This document shows positions 44,518 through 63,991 of a stretch of DNA of 64,000 nucleotides, in pieces. Source of the stretch: Saturnia japonica (lineage: Eukaryota; Arthropoda; Insecta; Lepidoptera; Saturniidae); assembly GCA_033032175.1 (NCBI GenBank), contig CM065309.1, positions 5,704,001 through 5,768,000 of the forward strand, written 5' to 3'. Under the pieces are notes generated by a model, which was not told the origin of the DNA, ran no database searches, and worked only from the letters and a program-made list of their open reading frames with translations. The position numbers were made by a program, and so were the translations under genes. Positions within the stretch are counted from its first letter, which is position 1. Every line of letters starts with the position of its first letter.

Positions 44518-47500
44518 TCACTGCATTTTTCTCTCCCGCAGCTTTTCCCGCATAACATCGTAAGATACCATGTGAAACGCTCGAGAGAGATCTAGAAAAC
44601 AAGCATAAACGGGTGTTCGGCGTTTTGTATAATATTTTACCGTATGTTTGAGGCCAAGAATCGCACTTTCAGTGCCTAGATCATAACGGAAACCAAGCTG
44701 TGCATCGTGTAGTTGCAGTAAACTATCTAATCGCGCATCTAGCTGGCTATCTAGTACCTTCGCCATAATAGTTGCCAGGGAGATGGGTCGAAAGTTATAC
44801 TTAACAGCAACGTCACCAGTTTTGTTCTTAATAATAGGCACAATAATAGTTCGCATTAACTCACAAGGGCGGTATTAGAGACACATACACAGTGAGTAAA
44901 ACATAGCGAGCAGTCTAAATATATGAGGACCGGCGTGCTGCAAGTGCTCAACACTTAGACCATCATGACCTGGAGACTTTCCTTTGGTCATATTTTTGAT
45001 TGTGCTTGACACTTCCTTGGCTGAAAAACAAACCAAATCGGAATCCGTCATCGAGCACTCGCAGCGGTGAACCGAGCGGCGACTCTACTTTAAAATGATC
45101 CATAAACATGTTAGCAATGCTGTCTAGCTTATTAGCACTCCCGATACTAAAAGATAGGCCAGGCTCAACATCAAACTTTTTTGTAGCCTTCCAAAACTTT
45201 TGAAAATTATTGGCTTTACGACAAGAAGCTATAATATCAAGCTTTATTTATTCTTGATGCCTTTGGCACCACATAAGTTTGCTTTTAAACACCCTTCGTG
45301 TAAGGCACATGTCATTATAAACGCCATACCCATGACTGATATTTAAGCCTGGCCCACACGTGAGCCCCACTTACGTGCTTATTCCTCCCGACAACACGGC
45401 CTCCAGGTCTATTTGTCCCAGTTTCCACATGACTCTGTACAGCGCCTTCTGACAAAGTATCAACAATATTTGTGTACATCCTGTCAGGAATTTGCCTATG
45501 TTCAGCAATATTACAGTACTTATTCCTACAAAAACCGAATTCTTGAAGGTAATCAAATAACCTTAATCTACTATTACAAGCTTCATAGTATACACTTATT
45601 TGGTCACTGGCCCTATCCCCCCAAAACACTTTGTTACGTGATGCGTTTTGCACTTGTAACCTTGGTTTACTTTTATCTAACTGACACTCAACAAATACGG
45701 GGAAGTGATCAGACCAGAACACATCGTCTACTTTACATACATCAGTAACTGTTAACCAAGCTGATTGTGTGACGACACAGTAGTCTAGCCATCTCCTGCA
45801 ACCGTGCGCATCACTGAAAAATGTATAGCTATTCGACTGTAATCCTAATTTTTAAACGTCGGCACACCGCCACCCCTTTTCAGCACAGAAATCTAAAAGT
45901 TCACAACAAAAAGACTCACCGGGGTGGGCGTTGAAATCACCGAGAATGTAAACAGTTTCAACATTACTAGCTTCTACAATAGCACTGATGTCACCTAGGC
46001 CATCAGTAAATAATAACAGGTTTTCACTCGAATCAGTCAGCATATATACGCAAAACACAATTATAAATCTATTCCCTAACGATACCTTAATAGCCGTCAA
46101 ACGCGCACTCACACAGCTGACTACTGTTAACGATTCAAAGGCTCGCTTACGCCACAGGATCGCAAAACCACGTAGGGGCGCCCTCTAAGTATCCCTGCTG
46201 ATGTGTCTACGGCTGATTTCCCTGTGTAATCGAAATCATCATGTATTTGACCAAGGTAGGGTACATCGTGCGGAAGCAGCCATGTTTCTTGGTGGGCCAC
46301 TATGTCAGCCAACTCGGACAAGAGTTTAACTGCCTCGGAAGACCGTTTCACCGATTGGCAATTAAAACTTATAAATTTACTCGTCTGATTATTGACCTTG
46401 TCCATATTATTGTGACGGTGTTTGCTTCATTACGCCAGTCTTCAACTTATATGTGTCATTCACAAAACGTCTAAAAGTAATTCCGTCGGGCCAGAACTTA
46501 TTATCTAGTAATAACTCTATTTTTGTTTTGGGAAAATACAATTAAAAGGAGTTGTACCTTTTTTCCGTTTTTCTATTAATTTTAAACAACGTCACATCTT
46601 CCTGGATGTTGTCCTTTATATAAGCAACAATATCACTCTCATTCGTATCTTTGCAAACATTAGAGATAAACAATGGTACTTTGTTGATAGCTGCCTTAAA
46701 CTTTCCCTTAGGCCCAACGTAAGCTATACCCATATTTCCATTAGTAGTTGGCTTCTTTCCTTTTTTACTTGAGACAAGATTCCATTTATCCCCTACTATT
46801 TTTCTACGCTCGATACTCGCCTTTAGTGCGTCCGCCATCGACTTACGCTCGTTGCCTCGGGATAAAGTCGAACGATTAATGTTTACGTTCGAGTCAATGA
46901 GATTTGAACACATGGTAGGCGTTCTACATAGTTCATTCAGTAGCTGGCCATCGTCAGTGTCTCGCTTGGCTCGCTCCGCTGCCGCGTCATTGTCGAGCCG
47001 TTGTGCGAACGAGAGAGCATTGCACGGATTCATGTTATTTATCACGTGCGCCTGATCACCTGATCGCGTTGCACCGTTTGTGTTTACTGCAGTCGATGAA
47101 AGTTTATTCTGCCCACCCACATATTTAGGAGAACAGTCGTTAATATTAGATTTTAACATAGATTTGGGCGCTGTATCTTTGGTTTCTGAATTCAAATGCT
47201 GTTGTAAAGCCATGGGACTACTGTTAAAGTGTTCTAACTCTTCAATAAATTCGGCTCGCCAACTATTCACAAAGCCAAACTTATTGTACACAATTGAGGT
47301 ACTCTTCAGATTGTCTAATTCAGTTCTTAGATCCAATAATTGAGTCGTTGTGGCATAGTCATTTTTAACTTTTACTTTTATATCCGTTTGTAATACTAGA
47401 ATATCCTTTAATAGTTTTGTTACATCTATTAGATCAAACGTAACCAGCGGTAATTTACGTAAATCACGCGCGACGAAAATGGGTACTATCTCTGGGTCAG

Positions 47501-47756
47501 TGAGCTTCAAAAGACATATGATATCATCGATGTCTCGAGCACTTTTTCCTTTATTTTTACGAACTTTTGGCTTTGAGTTTGGCACTGAATCGAAAGGCAG
47601 TTTTTTCGCCGACTCAATATCATTGTCTGTAAAACTTTCACTGCATAACCGAGTGAGGAAAAATTCATCCATAACATCAGCCTTGTCCTGAATAAACGCT
47701 AGTAGCTCGTATATCACTACATTACAATTAGCACATTTCACAATATCTGAAGCCAT
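44518..47756 (-). mobile_element. CR1/L2-like LINE with ORF1 and broken ORF2
   Basis: ORF1 is at 47756-46542 (see separate entry). ORF2 starts with the ATG at 46405, a few bases after the ORF1 terminus. The endonuclease has FISFNCQSVK, VAHQETWLLP, TVYILGDFNAHPGE and MFWSDHFPVFVE but is frameshifted near 46190 and has stops. RT begins at 44856 (YNFRPISLATIMAK, AQLGFRYDLGTESA, YACFLDLSRAFHMV) and breaks off at 44518. RT fingers and thumb and the 3' UTR are missing. It lies between a LINE fragment and a hAT fragment upstream of pontin, on the opposite strand. Confidence 0.75.
46542..47756 (-). CDS. LINE ORF1 protein
   Basis: This 404-codon frame starts at the ATG at 47756 (MASDIVKCANCNVVIYELLA). 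A CxxC near the N-terminus begins a possible zinc-binding module. Next come IDDIICLLKLTDPEIVPIFV and ARDLRKLPLVTFDLIDVTKL, then a coiled-coil-like stretch, a Ser/Asn-rich linker, and a C-terminal RNA-binding-like part (VPLFISNVCKDTNESDIV). The stop at 46542-46544 looks premature. Translation in the same frame continues for about 45 codons of family-like sequence (LLLDNKFWPDGITFRRFV) before the stop that abuts ORF2. Insect databases sometimes label this family 'mutant cadherin'; it is a retrotransposon ORF1. Confidence 0.75.
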   Translation of the reverse strand: MASDIVKCANCNVVIYELLAFIQDKADVMDEFFLTRLCSESFTDNDIESAKKLPFDSVPNSKPKVRKNKGKSARDIDDIICLLKLTDPEIVPIFVARDLRKLPLVTFDLIDVTKLLKDILVLQTDIKVKVKNDYATTTQLLDLRTELDNLKSTSIVYNKFGFVNSWRAEFIEELEHFNSSPMALQQHLNSETKDTAPKSMLKSNINDCSPKYVGGQNKLSSTAVNTNGATRSGDQAHVINNMNPCNALSFAQRLDNDAAAERAKRDTDDGQLLNELCRTPTMCSNLIDSNVNINRSTLSRGNERKSMADALKASIERRKIVGDKWNLVSSKKGKKPTTNGNMGIAYVGPKGKFKAAINKVPLFISNVCKDTNESDIVAYIKDNIQEDVTLFKINRKTEKRYNSF

Positions 47757-47779
47757 TGCAGCGAAACATAAGCCGTAAC

Positions 47780-48470
47780 GAAACCAACGCGTTCGGTTTG
47801 CGCGACGGCTTGCTATGAACTCCCGCGACTGAATTATGAATCTTCAAATGCTTTTGTAAATTGGAAGTGTTTCCACTAGTTTTAATAGTTTTGAAACATA
47901 TATAACAGGAAGCATTGTTGCCGTCATTCTTCCGAAATGATTTCCAGACATCACTTTTTAGTAGAGGCGGCATAATAAAATAATTTGTCTCGCTCTCTGA
48001 ACTTAATATCAATCAAACTACTAACAATCTGTACGATTATAAAATAAATTTCCGAAACAAAATAATCAAACATTTCCAATGAATGATGCAACTTATTCTA
48101 TGAAATAATAATAAAAATTATATTCTAAAAAACTTTTTACGCTTTAAATTTAACAACGAACACATAATATAAATTAATATTTTGTCATTACTGAAGTAAC
48201 TTACACTTATGTAATTAATTAAGTATTATCAACTAGGATAAATATGCCAAATTCAGTTTGTTTTTATTTTGTGACAATACTTCTACGGTCAACTTTTTGG
48301 TTGGGGATTCCAATGGCTGCAGTAAATCTGTAAACTATTGATACCAATGTAAAGCATCGATACCAGGACTAGTAATGAAACTGAAGTATCGATTCTAAGA
48401 TACTTGGCATCGTTTTCAAAGTATTGTTTCGTTTTCGGAATCGATTCCTTTTCCTTATCCCTACTCTTTG
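47780..48470 (-). pseudogene. hAT transposase 5' end with BED zinc finger
   Basis: The minus-strand frame from 48012 has SDVWKSFRKNDGNNASCYIC, FKTIKTSGNTSNLQKHLKIH, a BED-type C2H2 finger. It is then lost at the LINE insertion. The sequence from 48290 to 48470 is rich in ATCGAT motifs and ends with TAGGGATAAGG read on the minus strand, a plausible hAT terminus. If correct, the hAT end lies within about 100 bp of the pontin start codon. Confidence 0.55.
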
Positions 48471-48475
48471 TCAGT
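48471..48475 (+). promoter_or_regulatory. candidate initiator of pontin
   Basis: TCAGT matches the arthropod initiator consensus 98 bp before the ATG. No TATA box was seen at the expected distance. Position and motif only. Confidence 0.25.
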
Positions 48476-48559
48476 GTCGCTTGGTGTCGCTTATGTATTT
48501 TGCGGTTGTTTCCGATGTTATTGAATTGTGAACATTAACCGAAAACAAATTGCTATTAA

Positions 48560-56436
<7,877 letters not shown>

Positions 56437-56493
56437 TGTGTTAGTTCATATTTCGCACACCGAGATGGCCTTCCTGACTTGAGAATGTTTCAG

Positions 56494-56499
56494 AATAAA
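56494..56499 (+). terminator. pontin polyadenylation signal
   Basis: AATAAA lies 58 bp after the pontin stop codon. Confidence 0.55.
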
Positions 56500-57044
56500 T
56501 TAAGATTGTTGTTTCCAATTTTTTCAACGATTCGTTATTATTATAAAGTGTAAAAATGCTGAGTTTAAATATACGCCATAAAGTTCCCCCTTAATTTTTA
56601 ATTTGACATGGTCCATTTTTATATATTCATTTTACTTTGAGTTCAACTCAGTGGAATTGTTGTTTTGGTTCCAAGTAAAGCGATATATTATGTTTTCTTA
56701 ATTATAATTATAAACGAAACATAATGAAGTAAAGTCGATGTTTTATAATAAATAAGTTTTATTATTTAAAAAAAGTATCTTATTCGTAGTTTATACTTAG
56801 CTAATTTTATTTACACAACAGTTTAGATTTTTAATAAAGGCATTTTAATATCAATAAGGCAAAAATTTACTTGGCACGCTATACATAGCAACGCCTATAT
56901 AAAAACAGAAAAGACTTATAATAATTTTTAAATATTTAACATCTGTACAAAAGTAACTTAAACATAAATTACGTTAAAAAACTTATAAAGCCAGTTAACT
57001 TCTTCATTCACAATTCCCCGCTTCAAGTTTGTTTCGTATCGACA

Positions 57045-57050
57045 TTTATT
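57045..57050 (-). terminator. candidate lipase polyadenylation signal
   Basis: AATAAA on the minus strand lies 43 bp after the lipase stop codon. Further AATAAA-like sites lie lower (about 56758), so the choice is uncertain. Confidence 0.35.
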
Positions 57051-57092
57051 TTGTTCTCTCGTTTGAGACTCGGTACAGTGATATTTAGAATC

Positions 57093-60000
57093 TTATGTTG
57101 TTGTAGTAGTTGTACTGGGAGGGATCGTTGTCGGAGGCGAAAAAGTAGGTAAGTCCACCCTTAATTCTTTAGGTGCTGCAGTGTGATGGTAAAGGGCTTC
57201 AAACTGCATTTCTTCAGGATATGAGTGTGAACGAATCTTTCTTTCATCTCTAGCGTTACTAGGATATACAATGACTATTTTCTCTCCTTCGCTTCGTAGC
57301 GCAACGGGCGGGAGTGCTGTACTAGTCGAAGCGTTTGGTGCCGGAACTATTTTCAACATTTCCATCGGAGCTGGTTTAAGTCTTTCCGAAGTGGTAGCCG
57401 GTGGGTCAGTCGTGCTCGTTGTGGTAGTGGTGCTCTTTGTTACGGGTAACTCGGGGTCTTCAGGAGTTTCCATGATACGTTTTTCTCCAGGAGGAGCAAT
57501 ATCTCGCAACGATTCAATTTTCATTTCTAGCGTTGGCGTCGGAATGGGCACTGATATGGTTGTGTTAATTTCTTCAGTAGGAATGTATCTCGCCGTCGAT
57601 TTCGGTACTTCTCGTGAACCGAAGATTGGTAATCGTGGTGCGTATGCTGAGACTAAGGGAAGGATCGTGTCTCGAGCGTACCGTTCAGCTCTTGATATGA
57701 ATGAAGCTAAGCGAGAAGGTAAGAATTGTACAGCGAAGCTCGTTTCCTCTTTCTCGGCCCTGTCGTCCCACGTCATCGGTTCGTAAGTGGGTGTTGTTGA
57801 CATTTCATAATTCTTAGCTTTTCTTATCGGTGATGGTGTAGGCGATCTAGGGGGTTGGGTGGGTCTTAAGAGCGGTTCCGATATTTCTTGTTCTTCCGAT
57901 AGATCGGCTCTCTGACGCGGAGTTTTTCTCGGTCGAGGCCTTAACACTGGTTCAGCGATTTCGACTAGTCCACTAGGTGCTGTTTTCGTGTTAGTCATAC
58001 CGAATGCTCGGCCAGTGTTTTCGGAGGTTTCGTCTGTCCATTCGTAAGTGTCGACAAGTGCGAAGGGAGGTTGAGGCGACTCATCTGGGAGCTCGTTATC
58101 GATCATGTCGATTACGGTACCATCTACATTGGTTGAGTTGCTATTGTTTACGGTATCGTTGCTAGTTTTGTTCAGCGGTTCGTCCTGGAATTTCAGAAGT
58201 AAGAATGTTAAGCAAATGTTGCGTAGTAAGTTAAGAGTATTAAAGTATGGTATGTTTTTACCGGTGGTATTTCACAGTCTCCGGGATAAAGTGGTAATTC
58301 AACTAATTCCCCAGAGAGTAATTGCATTCCTTTTTTACAGAACGATGACCTGAAATATAGAACAACTAGTGTTACAATTGTTTTATGAATACTAAAATAA
58401 TAAAGTCAAGACATTTATTTAATCAGTAATCAGATTTGAAAAAATCTTTTTGTATTTTAGAGCCTATTTATTTAGGAAGCATTTAAGCTATATAACTTCA
58501 CGCTAAAGAGCGGAGCAGGAACCATGAACGTCAAGAAATCTGGGAAGCTGTAGGCAAGTACACGAAGTGAGAATAATTATAGGCTACACGGGTGCGTTGG
58601 AGACTTGATCGAATAAGTTTACGGATGAAATTGAGGTACATCACGATATCCTGATCGTCTTGTAAAATACGGAATAAAACTAACATCTTAGCAAAACTGT
58701 CGGTGATTAGCAATTTATCAACGTGGACGGTTTTGGCGTCTGCGCTGAGCCAGCCGGAGTAAGCCGCATACTGCACGCTCACTCGCAGCGGTACGCCCAG
58801 CGCTGGGTGAGGTACTAACACGCGGGTGAATAGAGCTCCATTCCTTGTTTCTTCTCTCCTGAAATATTTTTTTGACTTGAAATTATTCGATTTACATAAA
58901 CCGTGGGTAGTGAAGAAGTTGACAAAGAAAGTGGTTTAAGAAATTATATGTATTTATCTTTGACACGTTACTTTGAAATGTGTAGAAAGGAGAAAGGAAC
59001 TCTTGTTAATAGTAATAAAAAGATAAACGATGTTGAGCGAAAAGTGGTTCGGTTTAGCAAAATGTGATAAATAATTTAATATTTTAATTAAACTGCAGTT
59101 AATAACTAATTAAAAATTCATTAAATAGTAGTAAAATAACAGTTTTAACTAACTACACGTTAAAGTCATGTAAACAATTAGCAAAGTTTTAAATGTTTAT
59201 AATTATGTGTGTTGGTTTTGAAACATACTTGGTCATTGGGAAAGACTCCTCGAGACCGGAGTCGCCGTGTAAAGTGACCGTAACACGGCCGTAGTTTAAC
59301 TTCTCACCGGGTCGCACTCCCACCCACAGAGACAAGTGATACTGATGAGCTAAAAGAACCATTAAAAATATAAAAAATATATAAATATAAATGTAAAAAT
59401 ATTCATCAAACCAATTTAATATAACTTGTGTGCGTTCAGAATTTCCATGTTTAATATTACAGCGACAGCAATTGCAAAGGACATTGCTTAAATTTTAAGC
59501 ATTTGCTAATAATGCTTAAAATTTAACTATCTGAGTGATTTTTTTAATAGTAGCTCGGTAAATTGACGGTACTGGTCCTGTTGGTAAGCATAGTACAAAC
59601 TAAACACAACAGCGAAAATAAAGCGAAAATCTATCGGTGGTCGCTGATTGTATTGTAACTATATACATTGATTTCATTAAATTTTGTACAAAATTCCACC
59701 CCTTCACGATTACAAAACCAAATAAAGTTTCCACACAAATTTTGTAAATTATACTAGAAACAAAATACAATATTATGATGCGTTACCACAAAATGGTTCC
59801 TCTTCTCTGGTAAGAAGATAAAGCTGTCCTCTTCCCAGGGATCTGTCGGCATAGTAACCCATATTACCGCAACGTCGAGTTCCATCGCATGGGAAACACC
59901 GTCCCTGGAATCATAAAATGCAAATAATGCTTTTTAAAATGAACAAACTTTAATAATTACTTTTATAATTTAATATGAGTATTGATAATCATTAATGTGA

Positions 60001-62379
60001 TTATTGATAACCATTAATAAATGGGTTTCTGCTAATATTATCGTGTTGTATAAAAATTACTCAAAATTAGATATTTACTACCTATATGTTTATAATTTTA
60101 AAATTCTTCGTAAGTCACAACAAATCGTGCAAATAATTAAAAGGCACTGTGCCTTACGACTCTTCTCATTCGCTAATTATTATACCTTTAATAGCTTATT
60201 GCGTAAGTTACACCAATATAATCATTGTTAAAAATATCAAACCTCAAGAAATGCGTCGTAATCAGCACAAGGGAATGCAGGGAAGTGGCATTTGGGTGAG
60301 ACGGAGTCAGTGAAGAACTTATATGCTCGACGGTGGTTGCAGAGTGACCGGCCTTCGGGAGAAGCGGCAGCCCACGGCAATAGGTCTGATACAGCACCAA
60401 CAAATCTAAAGTATATAAAAAAAAATCCGTGTAAGCGAGTTTATAAAAAAAGTATGTCTATCTTAGTAAACCGGAAATTGAAACATTATCCAAATACAAT
60501 TTCACGCAAAACGTTTCTGGGATGCCAATTATATAATTACCTTCATATCAGGGATGTTACGAATGTCATATTATTTTATGAATGCGAATAGTCAGAAAAT
60601 GCATTAATATCTTAGTTTGGCGTTAATAGTAACTTTTATTAAGTTTAAGTTACAATTAAATTTTAAAAGAAAAGAAACGAGAGGTAAGTGGGAATCAGAC
60701 ACCCAGTAAGAATGAAGTTCCTTTTGCTATAAATTCTGTATTATTAAATAACAAGCACAATGAAGGAATGGTCATAAAGAAACCTTTTTTGTTTTTATGA
60801 TATTCAATTTTATTACCATTCCTGCATTACCTGTAATGTACTACAGCAAAAGTCGAGTCGGATACTTTATCCCATGTAGCTCCCATTCGTTAATCCCGGG
60901 ATAAGGAACTTTGTTTTAATAATAACTTGACTGTTTTTCCCCCACGTTGCGATTTCTCGGTGGCTCATAGTCATATACAGTGATGGCCAAAAAGTCGTGG
61001 ATCAAACGCTACTAGGGGTTAGATGGGGCCATCAGCTGCAAAAAATTGTTCTACGGGAGGTCCTTAAGGTCAACCCCTGCAGAGTTATAATTTATTTTGT
61101 GTTTTTATGAGAAAAATGTCTTTTTTTACTAATTCTTATTAAAATTCGAAAAATCTACATCCCCTGTATCTTTTTTATAATTTTCACTAGATTGGTACTC
61201 ATGAGTCCTTGCGTTAAACATGCTATTTATGGTAGTTTATTGGGTGTGTTGAAGAAAATATTAAGTTTGAAAAAAATAATTCTCAAATCATATTTTTTTA
61301 TTTACTTCGGACCCCACTGTGAAAAAAAATACTCTACCGAAAAGTGACCCTGTATTATAAGTTTTGGCGCTTTTAATAGGGATTCTAAAAAGGTATTATA
61401 TAAGGCCGATGGCATAAATAATAATTGCTCACACAGTTCAGAGGGCTATTCCTAAGAGAGGCTCGTTTCTCTTTCAAATATACCTTCAATTCATTTTTGA
61501 CTGTACACAGCAGCATTTCTTCAGGTTCAGATTTTACTTACACCAGAGGCGTCATTACTTGAGGAATTTAAGACCTTTCGTAATACATTCGCAAAATATT
61601 CGTATTGTTTTTTGTGAACGCGAGTGTTGAAGTTAATGTCAAAAATTATGCGAATCTTTCGTAAATGCGAATACGAACATTCGTAACACCTCAACTTCTT
61701 ATGTATAAAAAACTTGTGTGTGTCTGTTAGTGATCTTGTAACTTTTGAAGGACTTCACTAATTGAGCTCATATTCACACGATATATTTGTTTTTATTTTA
61801 TAGACGATGCTTCGTAGCTTTGTTAGGACTCGATAGGTGGCGCTGTGGTCAAGCAATTAACTACCGGAATTGCTTATTTGAAAGTGATTTTTTTTAAATA
61901 TAAATTGACAATGGTGAGAACTTTGTTAAAATATCATGAACAAACTATGTTACACTTTTCATACATTTTATTTTTAATGAGGATTTCACAATTCATCTTT
62001 TTAAATGTAATGCCCTATAAAAATAATTAATTTGGTATAGTAGTTTTCGTGATGTGGTGGTTAACTAACCAATAAGCGTGAAGTACGTCACCAACGCGTT
62101 TGCGTTCCTTGCGGGTCTCTGAAAACGCAACTCGTTTGTCCAATAACGTGTGGATGTGTGTGTATTAAAATTGTAAAACTAACAGGTTAGAACATCCGTG
62201 TTGAACTCGCCCCCCATTGGGATAGAAGTCGACGTGTCCAAGTGGTTGTGCGGCGCCTAAACCACCAAAGATTAAAGTTTCCCCATTGGAGTGGATGACA
62301 TCAACAAACTTGGCATCACTCCGATCTAGACGCGCCCGCAGATCTTGGAATTCAAAAAGCGGGCCAGCCGGGTCTAAAC
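57093..62379 (-). CDS. pancreatic-lipase-like protein with long Pro/Thr/Ser-rich tail (5'-partial)
   Basis: A secreted-type lipase-family protein. Exons in transcript order: 62184-62379, 60243-60405, 59787-59904, 59229-59349, 58685-58858, 58262-58349 and 57093-58184, all GT/AG with matching phases (about 650 codons visible). The catalytic Asp is in GLDPAGPLFEF and the His in SLCNHRRAYKFF. The lid lies between GCSN and SLCNH, and HVDFYPNGG precedes it. A Cys-rich hinge (GRCFPCDGTRRCGNMGYYAD) leads to a PLAT-like beta domain (HQYHLSLWVGVRPGEKLNYG to VDKLLITDSF). The nucleophile Ser (GxSxG) and the signal peptide lie upstream of the window. The last exon encodes 363 residues rich in Pro, Thr and Ser (TTTTTTSTTDPP-like and a T6 end), far beyond the usual C-terminus. 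The substrate is not predictable: the family includes triglyceride lipases, phospholipases and inactive yolk-type proteins. Confidence 0.9.
60406..62183 (-). other. lipase intron with unclassified repeats
   Basis: This is 1.78 kb. The stretch at about 60980-61440 begins GATGGCCAAAAAGTCGTGGA and looks repetitive but has no coding or terminal structure that I can define. 61700-61860 is also repeat-like. Short open frames here resemble nothing. Confidence 0.4.
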
Positions 62380-62543
62380 CTAAACAAGATAAATTTTAAA
62401 TTAATAAGGACCGAATTCTTTTTTATTTCATCAACTAAGTATTTATTATTGTATTGTCATCAAAAATTCTAAGCTTGCTTTAACTTAGAATTAGTGAGTA
62501 TAAAAGTATAACATAGTCCCACGAAATTTATGTATTATAATAA

Positions 62544-63991
62544 ATAGGTCGGGGAAAAGTTTCTTCGCATTTTTATATGAAAACTCAAGAGATTTTTTTC
62601 AAAGTTTATTTATATTTATTTACAGTATATATATGCCGTTTTATTCGATGACATTCTGCCATTTTGTAGGTAAAAAGATGACCCCGTTGTTGTAGAAACT
62701 TTGGGACTTTTAATCAAAAAACGCGACAAATAGTTTTGGTAGTTCTCTCTTGATGTTAACCTTACAGAACCTAAAAAATATTTCACAGCATTTTGGCGGA
62801 ACCATGTTCGGATGAAGCCAAGATGTTGTACGACCTGGTAGTGCTGGCTCATCGGCGACTCTCTTTATTTGATGCTGGTATGGATTGGGTACAATGGGAC
62901 TGATATATTCAGTAGAATAGAAATCCCGGAAAAAAAAAAAAAAAAAATAAAGAACCTAAAAAATTTGAAGAGACCGAAACAGGTGAAAATCTGAAGGTGC
63001 AAGGTCAGGGCTATATGGTGGATGCACTAACACCTCCCAGCCAAACTTTCTAAATTTTTGCTGGGTGGCTAAAGATGTGTGTGGTCTAGCGTTATCGTGA
63101 TGAAAGACCACACCCTTTTTGTTGATCAATTCCGGCCGCTTTCTCTCAACTGCTTCCTTTAATCTCATCAGTTGTTGACAGTAGAGATCCGAATCGATGG
63201 TTTTGCCGGGCGGTAAAAGCTCATAATGAACAATGGCCTTCCAGACCCACCATAAAAACAGCATCACCTTATTTTGAGTTAGCCCAGGTTTAGCTGACCT
63301 TAGACCACGACCTTTTTCGCACTTTCTTGTCGTACGTGATCCCCTTTTCATCGCCAGTTATCAATCTCTTCAAAAACGGCTCGGTTTCATTACGTCTCAA
63401 TAATAAATCGCAAATGAGCACACGGTTCATTAGGTTTCTTTCAATGAGCTCATGTGGCACGTAAATATCGAGCTTTTTGGTATAGCTAGCTTTCTGCAAA
63501 TGGGTTAAAACTGTTTTGTGGTCAATATCCAGTTCTTCAGCTACATCGTAACTACTGATATGCCGACCTTGCTCCATTTTTCTAAAAAATGGCGTCCATT
63601 TTATTCGTAACAGGGCGGCCAGAGCGAGGTGCATCTTTAACATCAAAATTTCCGGACTGAAAACATTTGAACCAACTTTGTGCTACTCTTACTGACACTG
63701 CATTAGGTCCATAAACATCACAAATTTTTTTTCGCTGCTTGAATTGCTTTTTTGCCTTTTTTGTAATCATATTTTAAAATGTATCGAATTTCTTCATTAC
63801 ATTCACTAATGTTTACAGAAAGAAAAATGAAAAATAGCGGCAAACAACTTTTTTTAAAATTTTATTTTTATTTTTAATGTAAACTTTTTAATTTTACCAA
63901 AACCAGCCGATACAAATAGTACAGCCAAAGAAATTTTATAACAAGTTTATTTATACCTACTTTATGCGAAAACACTTTTTCCTCGACCTAA
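62544..63991 (-). pseudogene. mariner (DD34D) transposon, dead
   Basis: The termini are inverse (left TAGGTCGGGGAAAA, right inverse TAGGTCGAGGAAAA). The transposase is spread over three minus-strand frames: 63770-63582 (VRVAQSWFKCFQSGNFDVKD), 63646-63330 (QGRHISSYDVAEELDIDHKT) and 63351-62956 (LLPPGKTIDSDLYCQQL, HHDNARPHTS, HPPYSPDLAPSDFHLF). The last two Asp are present with 34 residues between them, but the first motif reads WWVWK where WWDWK is expected, so the catalytic Asp is Val. The C-terminus is split by the insertion at 62780-62950. It lies in the lipase intron upstream of exon 62184-62379. Confidence 0.85.
62780..62950 (+). mobile_element. small poly(A) retroposed insertion with 14-bp target duplication
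   Basis: AGAACCTAAAAAAT occurs at 62766-62779 and again at 62951-62964. Between them are about 150 bp and then 18 A (62930-62947), followed by TAA. Read on the plus strand, the insert has an open frame of about 40 codons (FHSILAEP, AKMLYDLVVLAHRRLSLFDA, GMDWVQWD) with a TGA about 30 bp before the poly(A). This looks like the 3' end of a polyadenylated mRNA. I do not recognise the protein; a SINE or LINE end is the alternative. Confidence 0.6.

Larger units (their letters stand above)
56437..57092. other. intergenic gap between convergent pontin and lipase genes
   Basis: These 656 bp hold both 3' UTRs. They are AT-rich, and no other gene or repeat was seen. Confidence 0.6.

Noticed and set aside
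57271..57786. 171-codon plus-strand frame
   Set aside because: It is antisense to the last lipase exon. The Gly/Ser/Val repeats mirror the Thr/Pro-rich codons on the other strand.
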